From assembly GCA_002483445.1 (NCBI GenBank), contig DLHY01000049.1, positions 5,346-64,801 on the forward strand: a stretch of DNA of 59,456 nt. The letters are read 5' to 3'. The DNA is from Blastocatellia bacterium UBA7656 (GTDB lineage: Bacteria; Acidobacteriota; Blastocatellia; UBA7656). The position numbers and the translations under genes are program-made. Positions 49,823 to 58,947 of the stretch are shown here, piece by piece; the first letter of the stretch is position 1, and each line of letters begins with the position of its first letter. The notes beneath the pieces are model-generated. The model saw nothing but the letters and a program-made list of their open reading frames with translations, was not told where the DNA came from and did no database searches.

Positions 49823-52579
49823 TCATCTCGCCGCCAAGGCAACAGCGGCGTTGCACTGCTCGATCTTCTGCGCGATTTTGCCTGGGGTCGTCTTATCTGC
49901 GCTGGCGACTTTTCCCTGCTCGTCCAATGCGCGCCACAGATCCAACGATTTTTGATACCAGCCTCTTGCTTCCTTGAAATGCTCCGCCTGCTTGCTTGCC
50001 TTGGCGCGCAAGAGGTGCGCATTGCCCATGCCTTCATAAGCGTTGGCTAAAGATTTCGTCTGGGCGCGGCGAAGGGGTTCACGTTCGAGAATCGATAATG
50101 CCTTGCGATAGTTTCCCAATGCTCCATTCGCGTCACGTTTGGCCAGCAGGATTTCTGCGTAAGTTATGTACGTCCCGCCAAGATTGCCTTGCGACTGCAA
50201 ATAGTCAGGATTCCTGGCCAGGGCTTCGCTGAAGATTCTTATCGCTTCACGGATGCTCGTAGCCGCATCATCCAGCCTTTTCATTTGAAGGTAGTTGTCG
50301 CTCAGATTTGCATAAGAAGTGGCAATATCGAAACGAATTTGCACATTGGCGGGGTCGGCTGCGGCCAGTCGCTTTTGCTGTTCAATGGCTTTCAGGTTAT
50401 ACTCCGCCGCTTTCTCGTACTGTTCCAGACGCCTGTAAACGATGGCCATTCTCGCGCAACTCAGCCCTAACTCACGAGACGCGGATGCATTGTTATGATC
50501 TGATGCAGCCAGACCGGAAAAACCGTCGAGAGATTTCTCGTAATGCGGCAATGCGCCCGCGTAATCCGTGATGCTCATCAAAGCATCGCCGACTTTCAGA
50601 TTTGCGATCGCTAGATTGCGGAGGTTGCGTTTATCTGTCGCGTCAGCCGCCAGTAAAGCTTCGGCATTGGCCAGGTAGTTGCGGTATGTTTCGAGCGCGC
50701 CTTTGAAATCCCCGCTTTGCCTTTGCACATTGCCGATGCCATTGAGCGCGGCATTGGCACCATTGACATATTGCGGATTTTTCGGGTCCGCCTGGGCAAG
50801 CTCTGAATAATTCGCCAGAGCATTGAGATAATTCGCCGATGCCCCTTCGTTGTCGCCCTTAGCCCAGAGGATGTCAGCCACTCTCGCATAGTCGTTGCTC
50901 AGTTCGAATTTTATCCTGGCATCAGCGCGATTCGCCGCCTGTAGCGCCTCGCGAATAGACAACGCCTTGCGATAGCAGGCAAGCGCGCCGTCCTGGTTGC
51001 CCAGGTTTGCCCCGTAAGGATTGCCCTGAACGTTGCCAATCTTGTCGTAAGCGGCGGCTAATTCCAGTTTCAATCCGGCATCTTTTCCCGCCTCATCGGC
51101 CAGACTGTCTAAATACTCCAAAGCGCGTTCTACCAAAAGCTTTCTGGAAGGCGTGGAGCCGGGTAAGTTTTCAATCGAGTCGTGGAGTTCGAACACGACT
51201 GAATTGGCCAGTTTACGAACCTGATTGAAACGATGCTCGGCTTTGTCGCGCTCTTGCCGCGCCTCGCGAGCCTGCCACAGTGTCGCCACTGCGCCCACCA
51301 ACAAAGCGATCAGGACGAGCGCCGCAGCCGCGACACCAGCCTTGTGTCTGGCTATGAACTTGCGCGCGCGGTAAGAGACCGTATCCTGCCGCGCGATCAC
51401 AGGAAGGTGTTCGAGGTGGCGGCGGATGTCTTCCGAAAACTGTTCGACAGAAGCGTAGCGCCGTTGCGGCTCCTTACGCATCGCTTTCAGAATGATGCTG
51501 TCCAGATCGCCCTGGAGTTCACGGCGCAGCCGATGGGGATCAGAGCCTCGCGCCTTGCTGACTGCTTCCGGTGTGATCGTTACCCTGGCGCTCCCGCTCG
51601 CGCCCGGTGATGATTCAGTACGGCTGACCGCAGTGCTGGGCTTCGCGGGTTCCTGCTCACAGATGGCTTCAAGGACTTCAAGCAGCGAACGGCTGTTGAC
51701 ACTGTAAGGGCGATGTCCGGTGAGCAGTTCGTACAACAGCACGCCCAGCGAGTAGATGTCGCTCGCTGTGGTGATGGTCTCGCCTCGCGCCTGTTCCGGG
51801 CTGGCATACTCGGGGGTCATCGCTCTCGAAGTCGTTTCTGTGATCTCGCCTGCCTGCGCGATTGGAGAGAGCAGTTTCGCGACGCCGAAGTCCAGCAGCT
51901 TCGCCGTTCCGTCGGAGGTGACGAGAATGTTGGCGGGCTTTATGTCGCGATGGACTATAAGGTTCTGATGGGCGAAGTGGACAGCCGAGCAGACCGTGCG
52001 AAACAGCCTGAGCCGCTCGATGGTCGTCAGCCGGTGAGTATCACAGTACTCTCTTATCGGCTGACCCTCTATGTACTCCATCACGAAGTAAGGCGCTCCG
52101 CTTTCGGTTGTCCCGCCGTCGAGCAGGCGCGCGATGTTGGGATGTTCGAGGCTGGCAAGAATCTGACGCTCATTTCGGAAACGCTGGATGATTGTCTTGT
52201 GATCGAACCCGGCAGTGACCAGCTTTATGGCAACCTGCTTCCGGAATTCCTCATCGGCGCGCGCTGCAAGATAGACTGTTCCCATTCCGCCGCGCCCGAT
52301 TTCCCTGATCACTCTGTACGCGCCGAGGCGGAGACCGGATAAGGGTTCTATTTCTGACTCAGGGAGAGCCATCGTGGTTTGGTCGAGCAAGGGCGGAGTC
52401 TCGATGAAGCTTCCCGCCTGATCGTATCCATCAATGAGCTTCTCGATTTCAGCCCGCAGCGAAACATCTCCTCCGCACGCGCCCTCAAGGAGGTCGGCGC
52501 GTTCGTTCGGAGGCAGTTCGACGGCTGCGTGAAACAACTCATCGATCATCTGCCATCTCTCAGGATGCATGTTCGCCAT
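49823..52579 (-). CDS. Transmembrane Ser/Thr protein kinase with TPR sensor domain
   Basis: A 918-residue kinase. A short N-terminal helical segment (HPERWQMIDELFHAAVELP) leads to a Hanks-type kinase: GRGGMGTVY P-loop, AIKLV lysine, HRDIKPANI catalytic loop, LLDFGVAKLL and TPEYASPEQARGE. One membrane helix (AGVAAAALVLIALLVGAVATLW) follows near residue 430, and about 470 extracytoplasmic residues of TPR repeats complete it. The gene overlaps the ECF sigma gene stop by 20 nt if ATG 52579 is used (ATG 52570 also possible), so the two are translationally coupled, a common acidobacterial arrangement. Confidence 0.93.
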   Translation of the reverse strand: MANMHPERWQMIDELFHAAVELPPNERADLLEGACGGDVSLRAEIEKLIDGYDQAGSFIETPPLLDQTTMALPESEIEPLSGLRLGAYRVIREIGRGGMGTVYLAARADEEFRKQVAIKLVTAGFDHKTIIQRFRNERQILASLEHPNIARLLDGGTTESGAPYFVMEYIEGQPIREYCDTHRLTTIERLRLFRTVCSAVHFAHQNLIVHRDIKPANILVTSDGTAKLLDFGVAKLLSPIAQAGEITETTSRAMTPEYASPEQARGETITTASDIYSLGVLLYELLTGHRPYSVNSRSLLEVLEAICEQEPAKPSTAVSRTESSPGASGSARVTITPEAVSKARGSDPHRLRRELQGDLDSIILKAMRKEPQRRYASVEQFSEDIRRHLEHLPVIARQDTVSYRARKFIARHKAGVAAAALVLIALLVGAVATLWQAREARQERDKAEHRFNQVRKLANSVVFELHDSIENLPGSTPSRKLLVERALEYLDSLADEAGKDAGLKLELAAAYDKIGNVQGNPYGANLGNQDGALACYRKALSIREALQAANRADARIKFELSNDYARVADILWAKGDNEGASANYLNALANYSELAQADPKNPQYVNGANAALNGIGNVQRQSGDFKGALETYRNYLANAEALLAADATDKRNLRNLAIANLKVGDALMSITDYAGALPHYEKSLDGFSGLAASDHNNASASRELGLSCARMAIVYRRLEQYEKAAEYNLKAIEQQKRLAAADPANVQIRFDIATSYANLSDNYLQMKRLDDAATSIREAIRIFSEALARNPDYLQSQGNLGGTYITYAEILLAKRDANGALGNYRKALSILEREPLRRAQTKSLANAYEGMGNAHLLRAKASKQAEHFKEARGWYQKSLDLWRALDEQGKVASADKTTPGKIAQKIEQCNAAVALAAR

Positions 52580-53144
52580 AGTTCTCAATGTGGGTGTAGA
52601 GCCATGCCCTGGCCAGCTTCCAGTCACGCGCGACGGTTATTTCGGAAACCTTGAGAACCTCTGCCGTCTCTTCTACGCTCAGACCGCCGAAGTACCTCAT
52701 CTCGACGACTCGACTCTTTCGCTCGTCGAATGCCGCCAGCGCGGTCAGAGCCTCATCAAGTTCAACAATATCATCGGCGCGCTCTTGGCTGAGGGCGGCG
52801 GCCTCATCGAGCGATACTTTTCGCGCGCCTCCCCCGCGTTTAGCGCGATTGTGGCTCTTCGCGTGATCGACGAGTATGCGGCGCATCATCTGAGCCGACA
52901 CTCCAAAGAAGTGAGCCCGGTTCTGCCACTGAACTTGTTTCTGATCGATCAGACGCAGGTATGCCTCGTTGACGAGCGCCGTTGGCTGAAGGGTGTGATC
53001 CTGGCGCTCCCGCCTGAGATACCGAGCGGCGACGGCTCGCAGTTCGTCGTACACGATCGGTATCAACTGGTCGAGCGCTGCCGGGTCCCCGCCACTCCAG
53101 TCTTTCAACAGTCGCGTCACTTCGCTGGGTGAAGGCGGTTGCAT
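52560..53144 (-). CDS. ECF RNA polymerase sigma factor (TIGR02999-like)
   Basis: A 194-residue sigma-70 family protein of the type common in acidobacteria and planctomycetes. Region 2 covers VTRLLKDWSGGDPAALDQLIPIVYDELRAVAARYLRRE..LQPTALVNEAYLRL; region 4 covers VEMRYFGGLSVEETAEVLKVSEITVARDWKLARAWL. No anti-sigma factor is adjacent. The kinase gene overlaps its 3' end, and kinase-dependent control of the sigma factor is the usual inference. Confidence 0.94.
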   Translation of the reverse strand: MQPPSPSEVTRLLKDWSGGDPAALDQLIPIVYDELRAVAARYLRRERQDHTLQPTALVNEAYLRLIDQKQVQWQNRAHFFGVSAQMMRRILVDHAKSHNRAKRGGGARKVSLDEAAALSQERADDIVELDEALTALAAFDERKSRVVEMRYFGGLSVEETAEVLKVSEITVARDWKLARAWLYTHIENYGEHAS

Positions 53145-53459
53145 CTGATGACCTTACGATGCTGAGTTCACAACTGGTTCGAAGCCGGTGAGGTGAGTAT
53201 ATCACCATGCCATCGCCTCGCAAACCGTGGAGGGAGACTATGGTATATGGTTTATCGTGTTGGGGGCTGGTTTGGCCAACAGCCGGGAAAAAACGCGAGA
53301 CGGATTTGGAACGAATCGTGTATGCGTGTATACTGATGCGCTCCAAGTCTATCCGAGGGTAATCCAGAGTCACGGGGCTCGGAATCATTATCTGTAGAAC
53401 GCCAGCCGCGTTGTCCGCCACAACGCAGCCTGCATCCTGTAGAGAAGGAGGTGGGCGAT
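53145..53459. other. Divergent regulatory spacer
   Basis: This 315-nt spacer separates the sigma factor gene from the first propeller gene. It contains one good promoter for the propeller (53306-53334) and a palindrome GGCTGGTTTGGCCAACAGCC near 53262. No gene or structured RNA was recognised. Confidence 0.5.
53306..53334 (+). promoter_or_regulatory. Promoter of the first propeller gene
   Basis: TTGGAA at 53306-53311 and TATACT at 53329-53334 are exactly 17 nt apart. The leader is then about 120 nt to the ATG at 53460. Confidence 0.6.
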
Positions 53460-54671
53460 ATGAATCGAAAATGTAATTTTTATTTTGACGCGACCCTGAT
53501 CGCGCTCATCCTTCTGATCGGAGCCGGTCAAAGCGTGGTCGATTCAAGCGCGATGGCTCGGAGAGGCAATCGCCCTCAGGCTCCCCGCTTCGAAGTCGAT
53601 CCGCTGTGGCCCAAACCGCTGCCGAATCACTGGGTACTCGGTTCGGTCACGGGCGTTGCCGTTGATCTCGAAGACCATATATGGATCACGCATCGAGGAG
53701 CGGATTCGCTCGGCAACAACGAAAAGGGCGGGATACTCAACCCGCCGACCGGCTGCTGCGTTCCGGCCCCACCCGTTCTGAGGTTTGATCCCGCGGGCAA
53801 TCTTGTAGGGCATTGGGGCGGGCCGGGTCAGGGATTTGAGTGGCCGCAATCGACCGGCGGCATGACAGTCGATCACAAAGGAAATGTTTGGATCGCGGCT
53901 GCCGGTCAATCGGAAACTGCCGCGGGTCGGCAAGGCGCGGCCTCAACTGCTCCACGTCCGCAGGACGCTCACGTGCTGAAGTTCTCACGCGCGGGCCAGT
54001 TCCTTTTGCAAATCGGACGCGCCGGTAAGGTCGAGCCAAACGACAGCAAGACCGGATTGAACCGACCAGCCGGAGTCGAAGTCGATCCTGCGACGGGTGA
54101 GGTTTATGTCGCCGACGGACTGGGAAATCGCCGTGTCGTCGTATTCGACGCTGAGACCGGTGCTTACAAACGGCACTGGGGCGCTTATGGCAAAAAGCCA
54201 GATGATTCCGCTCTCGGCCCTTATGACCCGAATGCGCCGCCAGCGAAACAGTTTCGCGCGGTGAGTTGTGTCGCAATCTCGAAAGACGGTCTGGTGTATG
54301 TCTGTGACCGCACGAACGACCGCATTCAGGTATTCCGCAAAGATGGCAAATTCGTCAAAGAAGCCTTCGTGTCGAAAGCCACCCTCGGCGATGGCTCAGT
54401 GTGGGATATTGCGTTCTCGCACGATCCGCAGCAACGCTTTCTCTACGTCGCCGACGGTCACGATAAAAAGGTTTTCATACTCCGTCGCGATACGCTTGAA
54501 GCGGTGGCGAGCTTAGGCAGCGGCGGGCGAATGGCGGGCCAGTTCTATGGTGTGGGCAGCATCGCTGTCGATTCGCGAGGAAACATCTACACGGGCGAGA
54601 CCTACGAAGGAAAGCGCGTTCAGAAGTTCGTTTACAAAGGATTGCGCGCGGTCACGAATCAGAATCGATAA
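53460..54671 (+). CDS. Secreted NHL propeller, PAL-like paralogue lacking the active-site residues
   Basis: A 403-residue exported propeller (leader ATLIALILLIGAGQSVVDS). It shares blade after blade with the next gene: PRFEVDPLWPKPLPN, GPGQGFEWP, DHKGNVWI, VYVCDR..DRIQVF, YEGKRVQKFVYKGL. The residues that would bind zinc or catalyse in PAL are changed: G133 for His, L221 for Tyr, S269 for His and G366 for His; only R284 remains. It is thus probably a binding or scaffold protein. GGAGG lies before the ATG at 53460. Confidence 0.83.
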   Translation: MNRKCNFYFDATLIALILLIGAGQSVVDSSAMARRGNRPQAPRFEVDPLWPKPLPNHWVLGSVTGVAVDLEDHIWITHRGADSLGNNEKGGILNPPTGCCVPAPPVLRFDPAGNLVGHWGGPGQGFEWPQSTGGMTVDHKGNVWIAAAGQSETAAGRQGAASTAPRPQDAHVLKFSRAGQFLLQIGRAGKVEPNDSKTGLNRPAGVEVDPATGEVYVADGLGNRRVVVFDAETGAYKRHWGAYGKKPDDSALGPYDPNAPPAKQFRAVSCVAISKDGLVYVCDRTNDRIQVFRKDGKFVKEAFVSKATLGDGSVWDIAFSHDPQQRFLYVADGHDKKVFILRRDTLEAVASLGSGGRMAGQFYGVGSIAVDSRGNIYTGETYEGKRVQKFVYKGLRAVTNQNR

Positions 54672-54681
54672 AGCGAGGAGT

Positions 54682-54766
54682 CCGTGTTGTAGCGCGACCT
54701 GCCAGCCTGTTCACGTGCGGAAAGCATGAGAATTGGAGAACTCGCAGGCTGCCAGCCTGCTGTGCG
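54682..54766 (+). repeat. Paired-palindrome element, copy C
   Basis: The order is GTGTTGTAG, a decayed first palindrome (CGACCTGCCAGCCTGTTC), the spacer GGAAAGCATGAGAATTGG, an intact second palindrome (arms GCAGGCTG, 54744-54760) and TGTGCG, followed by the ribosome binding site of the gene at 54784. Parts and orientation match copies A and B. Confidence 0.8.
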
Positions 54767-54783
54767 TTTTTTGAGGAATGAAC

Positions 54784-55962
54784 ATGAAAAGGAAGCGCAA
54801 TGTTTATATCGGTGCAGCCTTCGTCGCAGCGATCTTCGCGCTCGGAGTCGGTCAGATCGCGCTGGAGAAAACAGTCGCCGAAGGAAAAAGCGCGGTCTTA
54901 GCGCCGAGGTTCGAGGTCGACCCTCTGTGGCCCAAACCGCTGCCGAACAACTGGTATATAGGAATGACTATCGGCGTGGCCGTCGATGCTAAGGATCACA
55001 TCTGGATCGTTCATCGGCCTGATACTGTTTCGGCCAACGAAGCTGCTGCCGACGAAAAGACCGGATCGTGCTGTTCGAAGGCCCCGCCTGTTCTCGAATT
55101 CGATCAGGCGGGCAATCTTGTAGGACACTGGGGCGGGCCGGGTCAGGGCTTTGAATGGCCGGAGTCGAATCACGGCATCACCATCGATCACAAGGGAAAC
55201 GTCTGGATCGGCGGCAACGGCGCGAACGACGCTCATATACTGAAGTTCACCCAGGCAGGCAAGTTCCTTGCGCAGTTCGGTCACAAAGGCAAAAACGCTG
55301 GCAGCAACAACACGGATAACTTCGGGAGAGTAGCCAAAATATTCGTCGACCCCAAAGCCAATGAAGCCTACATCGCCGATGGCTACCTCAACAAACGAGT
55401 GGCGGTGATTGACGCCGATACGGGCAAGTTCAAACGCTACTGGGGCGCTTACGGCAACAAACCTGACGACACGAATCTCGGTCGCTACAATCCGGACGCC
55501 CCTCCCGCCCAGCAGTTCCGAAATCCGGTGCATTGCGCCGAGCTTTCCAATGACGGGTTCCTGTATGTGTGCGATAGGCCGAACAACCGGATTCAGGTCT
55601 TCACGACGGACGGCAAGTTTGTGAAGGAACAATTCGTCGCTCGAAGATCGCTGTCTGAAGGGTCGGTGTGGGACATCGCCTTCTCGAAAGACGCCCAGCA
55701 GAAGTACCTCTATCTCGCCGATGGTCGCAACCAGAAGGTGTACATCATTCTTCGCGAGACGCTTGAAGTCCTGACGAGCTTCGGCGACGGCGGGCGTCAG
55801 CCCGGTCAGTTCTACGCGGTGCATAGCATCGCCACGGATTCGAAGGGGAACATTTACACTACTGAAACTTATGAGGGAAGGCGATTGCAGAAGTTCGTCT
55901 ACAAGGGGCTTGCGCCTGTCGTGAAGCAGGATCAGGGAACTGTGTGGCCGACCTCGAAGTAG
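54784..55962 (+). CDS. Secreted NHL propeller with complete PAL-type active site
   Basis: A 392-residue exported propeller, paralogous to the preceding gene. It keeps all residues expected of peptidyl-alpha-hydroxyglycine alpha-amidating lyase: H130 (SNHGITID), Y201 (IADGYLNKR), H250 (NPVHCAELS), R265 (YVCDRPNNR) and H347 (AVHSIATD). The spacing is close to the rat enzyme (585, 654, 690, 706, 786) apart from one 13-residue insertion. Lyase activity on a hydroxylated glycine-like substrate is inferred. GAGG before the ATG at 54784 favours this start over the ATG two codons earlier. A PQQ dehydrogenase follows. Confidence 0.85.
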   Translation: MKRKRNVYIGAAFVAAIFALGVGQIALEKTVAEGKSAVLAPRFEVDPLWPKPLPNNWYIGMTIGVAVDAKDHIWIVHRPDTVSANEAAADEKTGSCCSKAPPVLEFDQAGNLVGHWGGPGQGFEWPESNHGITIDHKGNVWIGGNGANDAHILKFTQAGKFLAQFGHKGKNAGSNNTDNFGRVAKIFVDPKANEAYIADGYLNKRVAVIDADTGKFKRYWGAYGNKPDDTNLGRYNPDAPPAQQFRNPVHCAELSNDGFLYVCDRPNNRIQVFTTDGKFVKEQFVARRSLSEGSVWDIAFSKDAQQKYLYLADGRNQKVYIILRETLEVLTSFGDGGRQPGQFYAVHSIATDSKGNIYTTETYEGRRLQKFVYKGLAPVVKQDQGTVWPTSK

Positions 55963-56043
55963 GAGAGAGTTCGCGCGGTGGCCTATGCGGCGCTGCTCTC
56001 AGGTCGATCACTACCGTTGTCCATATTGAAAAGGAGATCAACT

Positions 56044-58245
56044 ATGTCGCGTAAACTAAGTCGATCAGTCGCATCGCTGGTGTTGCTCATCGTCGGGCTG
56101 GCATGGATGACGGTGGGAGTATCGGGACAGTCCAGAACCAAAAAGATAAGTGCGTCGGGACAGACTGCGAAGAATGATTGGATGTCAGTTCATTCGACTA
56201 GGAACGGAGAATGGCCGACCTACACGGGAGACATTGCAGGCACCAGATATTCGCCGCAGGATCAGATCAACGCAGCCAACTTCAATCAACTCGAAGTCGC
56301 GTGGCGCTTCAAGACCGACAATCTGGGTACGCGGCCCGAATACAAACTGGAAGGGACGCCGCTTATGGTCAATGGCATGATTTACGCAACAGCCGGAACC
56401 CGGCGGTCGGTCATCGCGCTCAGAGCCGACACGGGCGAGCTTGTCTGGGTACACGCCGAGTTTGAGGGACAACGCGCCATACACGCTCCGCGGCAGTTGT
56501 CGGGCCGGGGGCTGTCATATTGGACTGACGGCAAACAGGAGCGCGTTATTTATGTGACGACCGGCTATCGTCTCATTTCTCTGGATGCAAAGACAGGCAC
56601 GCGAGTGCCGAGCTTCGGCAAAGATGGAGTCGTCGACCTCAAGGTGGGCGCGGTCTACGGAACAGGTCAGCAGATCGATCTTGAGACGGGTGACGCCGGA
56701 TTGCACTCGACGCCGCTCGTCGTGGGCGATGTCGTGATAGTCGGAATGGCGATGAAGGAAGGCATGACGGTCAAGACCCATAACAACGTCAAGGGGCAAG
56801 TCCGCGCCTTCGATGTGCGGACGGGCAAACAACTCTGGGCCTTCCATCCGATACCGAGACCGGGCGAGTTCGGCAACGATACGTGGCTCAACAATTCCTG
56901 GGCCATCAACGGCAACACAGGCGTCTGGACTCAGATCACTGCCGATGCGGAGTTGGGGCTGGTTTATCTGGCAGTGGAGACGCCGAGTTCGGATTTCTAC
57001 GGCGGGCATCGGCCCGGAGATAATCTGTTTGCTGAGAGCCTTGTATGCGTCGATCTGAAAACCGGAAAGCGGAAATGGCACTTCCAGGTCGTGCATCATC
57101 CTATCTGGGACTATGATCTCTCGTCGGCTCCGATACTGGCCGATATCAATGTCGATGGCAAGGCCATCAAAGCTGTTGCGATGCCGAGCAAGCAGGGCTG
57201 GGTCTACGTCTTCGACCGCGTTACCGGCAAGCCTGTCTGGCCGATAGAGGAGCGCCCAGTTCCCAAAGGCGATGTGCCGGGCGAGTGGTATGCTCCGACG
57301 CAGCCCTTCCCAACCAAACCGCCGGCTTATGCTCGTCAGGCTGTCACGGAAGACGACCTGATCGACTTCACCCCTGAGTTGCGGGGGCAGGCGCTCAAGA
57401 ATATCGAGCGATATCGGAACGGGCCGATATTCAACCCGCCTGTGGTGAGCAAGGTCGAAGGCCCGCTTGCTGCGCTTACTATCGCGACACTCAACGGAGG
57501 AACGAACTGGCCCGGCGGAGGGTACGACCCGGAGACACGTACCGTATACGCGCCAGCGTCAAATGCCAGCATCTCACCGCTTGGGCTGGTGGAGCCGCCC
57601 GAGGGATTCTCGGATATTAAGTACGTGGCGGGGACTGCCGGACAGCCATTTCGAGTAAGGGAAGGCCCTGGTTTTGGCAGCGCCGCTGATTTCCCGCAGG
57701 AACCCAGGCGTCGCACGGCTCCATCTGCGCCAGCCGCGCCCGCAGCAGCTACTCCTCCTGCGACTGGCGGTGGAGGCGGCACGCTCGTTCAGGGATTGCC
57801 AATCGTCAAACCGCCTTATGGGACGCTTTCGGCCATCAATCTGGACAAGGGTGAGATCACCTGGCAGGTTCCGCATGGCGACACCCCGGATGTTGTCCGC
57901 AATCATCCTCTGCTGAAAGGTATGAACATTCCCAAGACCGGACAGAATGGCGCTGTCGGACTTGTGGTGACAAAGACGCTGGTCATCATGGGTGACCCGC
58001 AGGTGACAACGACGACGGATCATCCGCGCGGCGCGATGCTGCGCGCTTATGACAAGGCGACAGGCAAAGAGGTCGGGGCAATCTATATGCCAGCACAGCA
58101 GAGCGGATCGCCTATGACTTACATATACAAGGGCAAGCAATACATCGTCGTCGCCATCAGCGGCGGGGCTTATTCGGGCGAGTACATCGCGTTCTCTCTG
58201 CCTACTGTTGAAGAACGTCCGGCAAACAGCAGCAGACAACGCTGA
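56044..58245 (+). CDS. Secreted PQQ-dependent dehydrogenase (quinoprotein)
   Basis: A 733-residue eight-bladed quinoprotein of the glucose/alcohol dehydrogenase type. After the leader (SLVLLIVGLAWMTVGVSG) it has GEWPTYTGDIAGTRYSPQDQIN, the VWTQITADAELGLVYLAVETPSSDFYGGHRPGDNLF block, the catalytic-Asp segment HHPIWDYDLSSAPIL, GWVYVFDRVTGKPVWPIEERPVP and a C-terminal GGAYSGEYIAFSLP. There are no membrane helices or heme domain. A Pro/Ala-rich loop (TAPSAPAAPAAATPPATGG, near 580) is an insertion. Electrons likely go to the cytochrome c at 58948, now separated by a gene cassette. GGAG precedes the ATG. Confidence 0.92.
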   Translation: MSRKLSRSVASLVLLIVGLAWMTVGVSGQSRTKKISASGQTAKNDWMSVHSTRNGEWPTYTGDIAGTRYSPQDQINAANFNQLEVAWRFKTDNLGTRPEYKLEGTPLMVNGMIYATAGTRRSVIALRADTGELVWVHAEFEGQRAIHAPRQLSGRGLSYWTDGKQERVIYVTTGYRLISLDAKTGTRVPSFGKDGVVDLKVGAVYGTGQQIDLETGDAGLHSTPLVVGDVVIVGMAMKEGMTVKTHNNVKGQVRAFDVRTGKQLWAFHPIPRPGEFGNDTWLNNSWAINGNTGVWTQITADAELGLVYLAVETPSSDFYGGHRPGDNLFAESLVCVDLKTGKRKWHFQVVHHPIWDYDLSSAPILADINVDGKAIKAVAMPSKQGWVYVFDRVTGKPVWPIEERPVPKGDVPGEWYAPTQPFPTKPPAYARQAVTEDDLIDFTPELRGQALKNIERYRNGPIFNPPVVSKVEGPLAALTIATLNGGTNWPGGGYDPETRTVYAPASNASISPLGLVEPPEGFSDIKYVAGTAGQPFRVREGPGFGSAADFPQEPRRRTAPSAPAAPAAATPPATGGGGGTLVQGLPIVKPPYGTLSAINLDKGEITWQVPHGDTPDVVRNHPLLKGMNIPKTGQNGAVGLVVTKTLVIMGDPQVTTTTDHPRGAMLRAYDKATGKEVGAIYMPAQQSGSPMTYIYKGKQYIVVAISGGAYSGEYIAFSLPTVEERPANSSRQR

Positions 58246-58259
58246 GTGGCGAGCATGGT

Positions 58260-58911
58260 GTTAGGCAGCCAAAATGCGCAAAGTGCTAAGGGGGGGTATA
58301 TGAGAAGGATTCGCTACGCGGTTGCGGCAAGTCTGGACGGATATATTGCTGGTCCGAACGGCGAAGCCGACTGGATTATCATGGACCCAGATATCGACTT
58401 CCATGCACTATTCGAGCAGTTCGACACATTCCTACTAGGACGTGGGACGTTCGAGGCGACGGCAGGTGGAGGGAATAGCGAGATGCCCGGTATGAAGACC
58501 TACATCTTCTCGCGGACGCTGCGACAACAGGACTATCCAGGCGTGACAATTATCGCTGAAGAGGTGGAGAAGACTGTGGCCGCGCTTCGGGCAGGACAGG
58601 GAAAGGACATCTGGTTATTCGGTGGCGGCTTACTGTTTCGCAGTCTCCTTGATGCAGGGCTTGTAGACACGGTGGAGGTCGCTATCATGCCGGTGCTGCT
58701 GGGCGGAGGGATTCCTCTGTTTCCCCCTCCGGCAAAGCAGACGAAGCTAGAGCTAACCAGTCACAAAGTGTACAAGACAGGGATAGTCGGTTTGGAGTAC
58801 GCTGTAAAATAGCCGGCTGCCTGACGTTTCGATTGACCGGACCGCCGCGTAACACTGAGAGAAACCATGCGAAATCCGCTTCGGCGGCTCCGGTCGAATC
58901 GTTTGATGGGC
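58260..58911 (+). mobile_element. Probable integron gene cassette with attC-like site
   Basis: GTTAGGC at 58260-58266 is a consensus GTTRRRY core site. The following TTAGGCAGCC (58261-58270) is complementary, with one mismatch, to GGCTGCCTGAC at 58815-58825, three nt after the stop codon, as the two ends of a cassette must be. From 58820 to 58911 an attC-like hairpin can form: CGATTGACCGGACCGCCG (58830-58847) pairs with CGGCGGCTCCGGTCGAATCG (58882-58901) with two unpaired bases. The distal core GTTTGAT at 58901 is imperfect. No integrase is in the window. Confidence 0.65.
58300..58812 (+). CDS. Dihydrofolate reductase family protein (RibD C-terminal type), cassette-borne
   Basis: A 170-residue protein of the RibD-C/DHFR-like family: MRRIRYAVAASLDGYIAGPNGEADWI, FDTFLLGRGTFEATAGG, TYIFSRTL, KDIWLFGGGLLFRSLLDAGLVDTVEVAIMPVLLGGGIPLFP. 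Members are NADPH-dependent reductases of mostly unknown substrate; some relatives are carried by integrons. GGGGGG lies just before the ATG. Codon choice (more AGT, GGA, CTA) looks unlike the flanking genes. The gene interrupts the PQQ dehydrogenase/cytochrome pair. Confidence 0.88.
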   Translation: MRRIRYAVAASLDGYIAGPNGEADWIIMDPDIDFHALFEQFDTFLLGRGTFEATAGGGNSEMPGMKTYIFSRTLRQQDYPGVTIIAEEVEKTVAALRAGQGKDIWLFGGGLLFRSLLDAGLVDTVEVAIMPVLLGGGIPLFPPPAKQTKLELTSHKVYKTGIVGLEYAVK

Positions 58912-58947
58912 GCTTTGCTGTCACCATACTTCACCTTGTGAGATGAA

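Noticed and set aside
53984..55962. Tandem propeller genes as an assembly duplication
   Set aside because: The two proteins share the fold and many motifs but differ throughout, including the active-site residues, so this is an old duplication.
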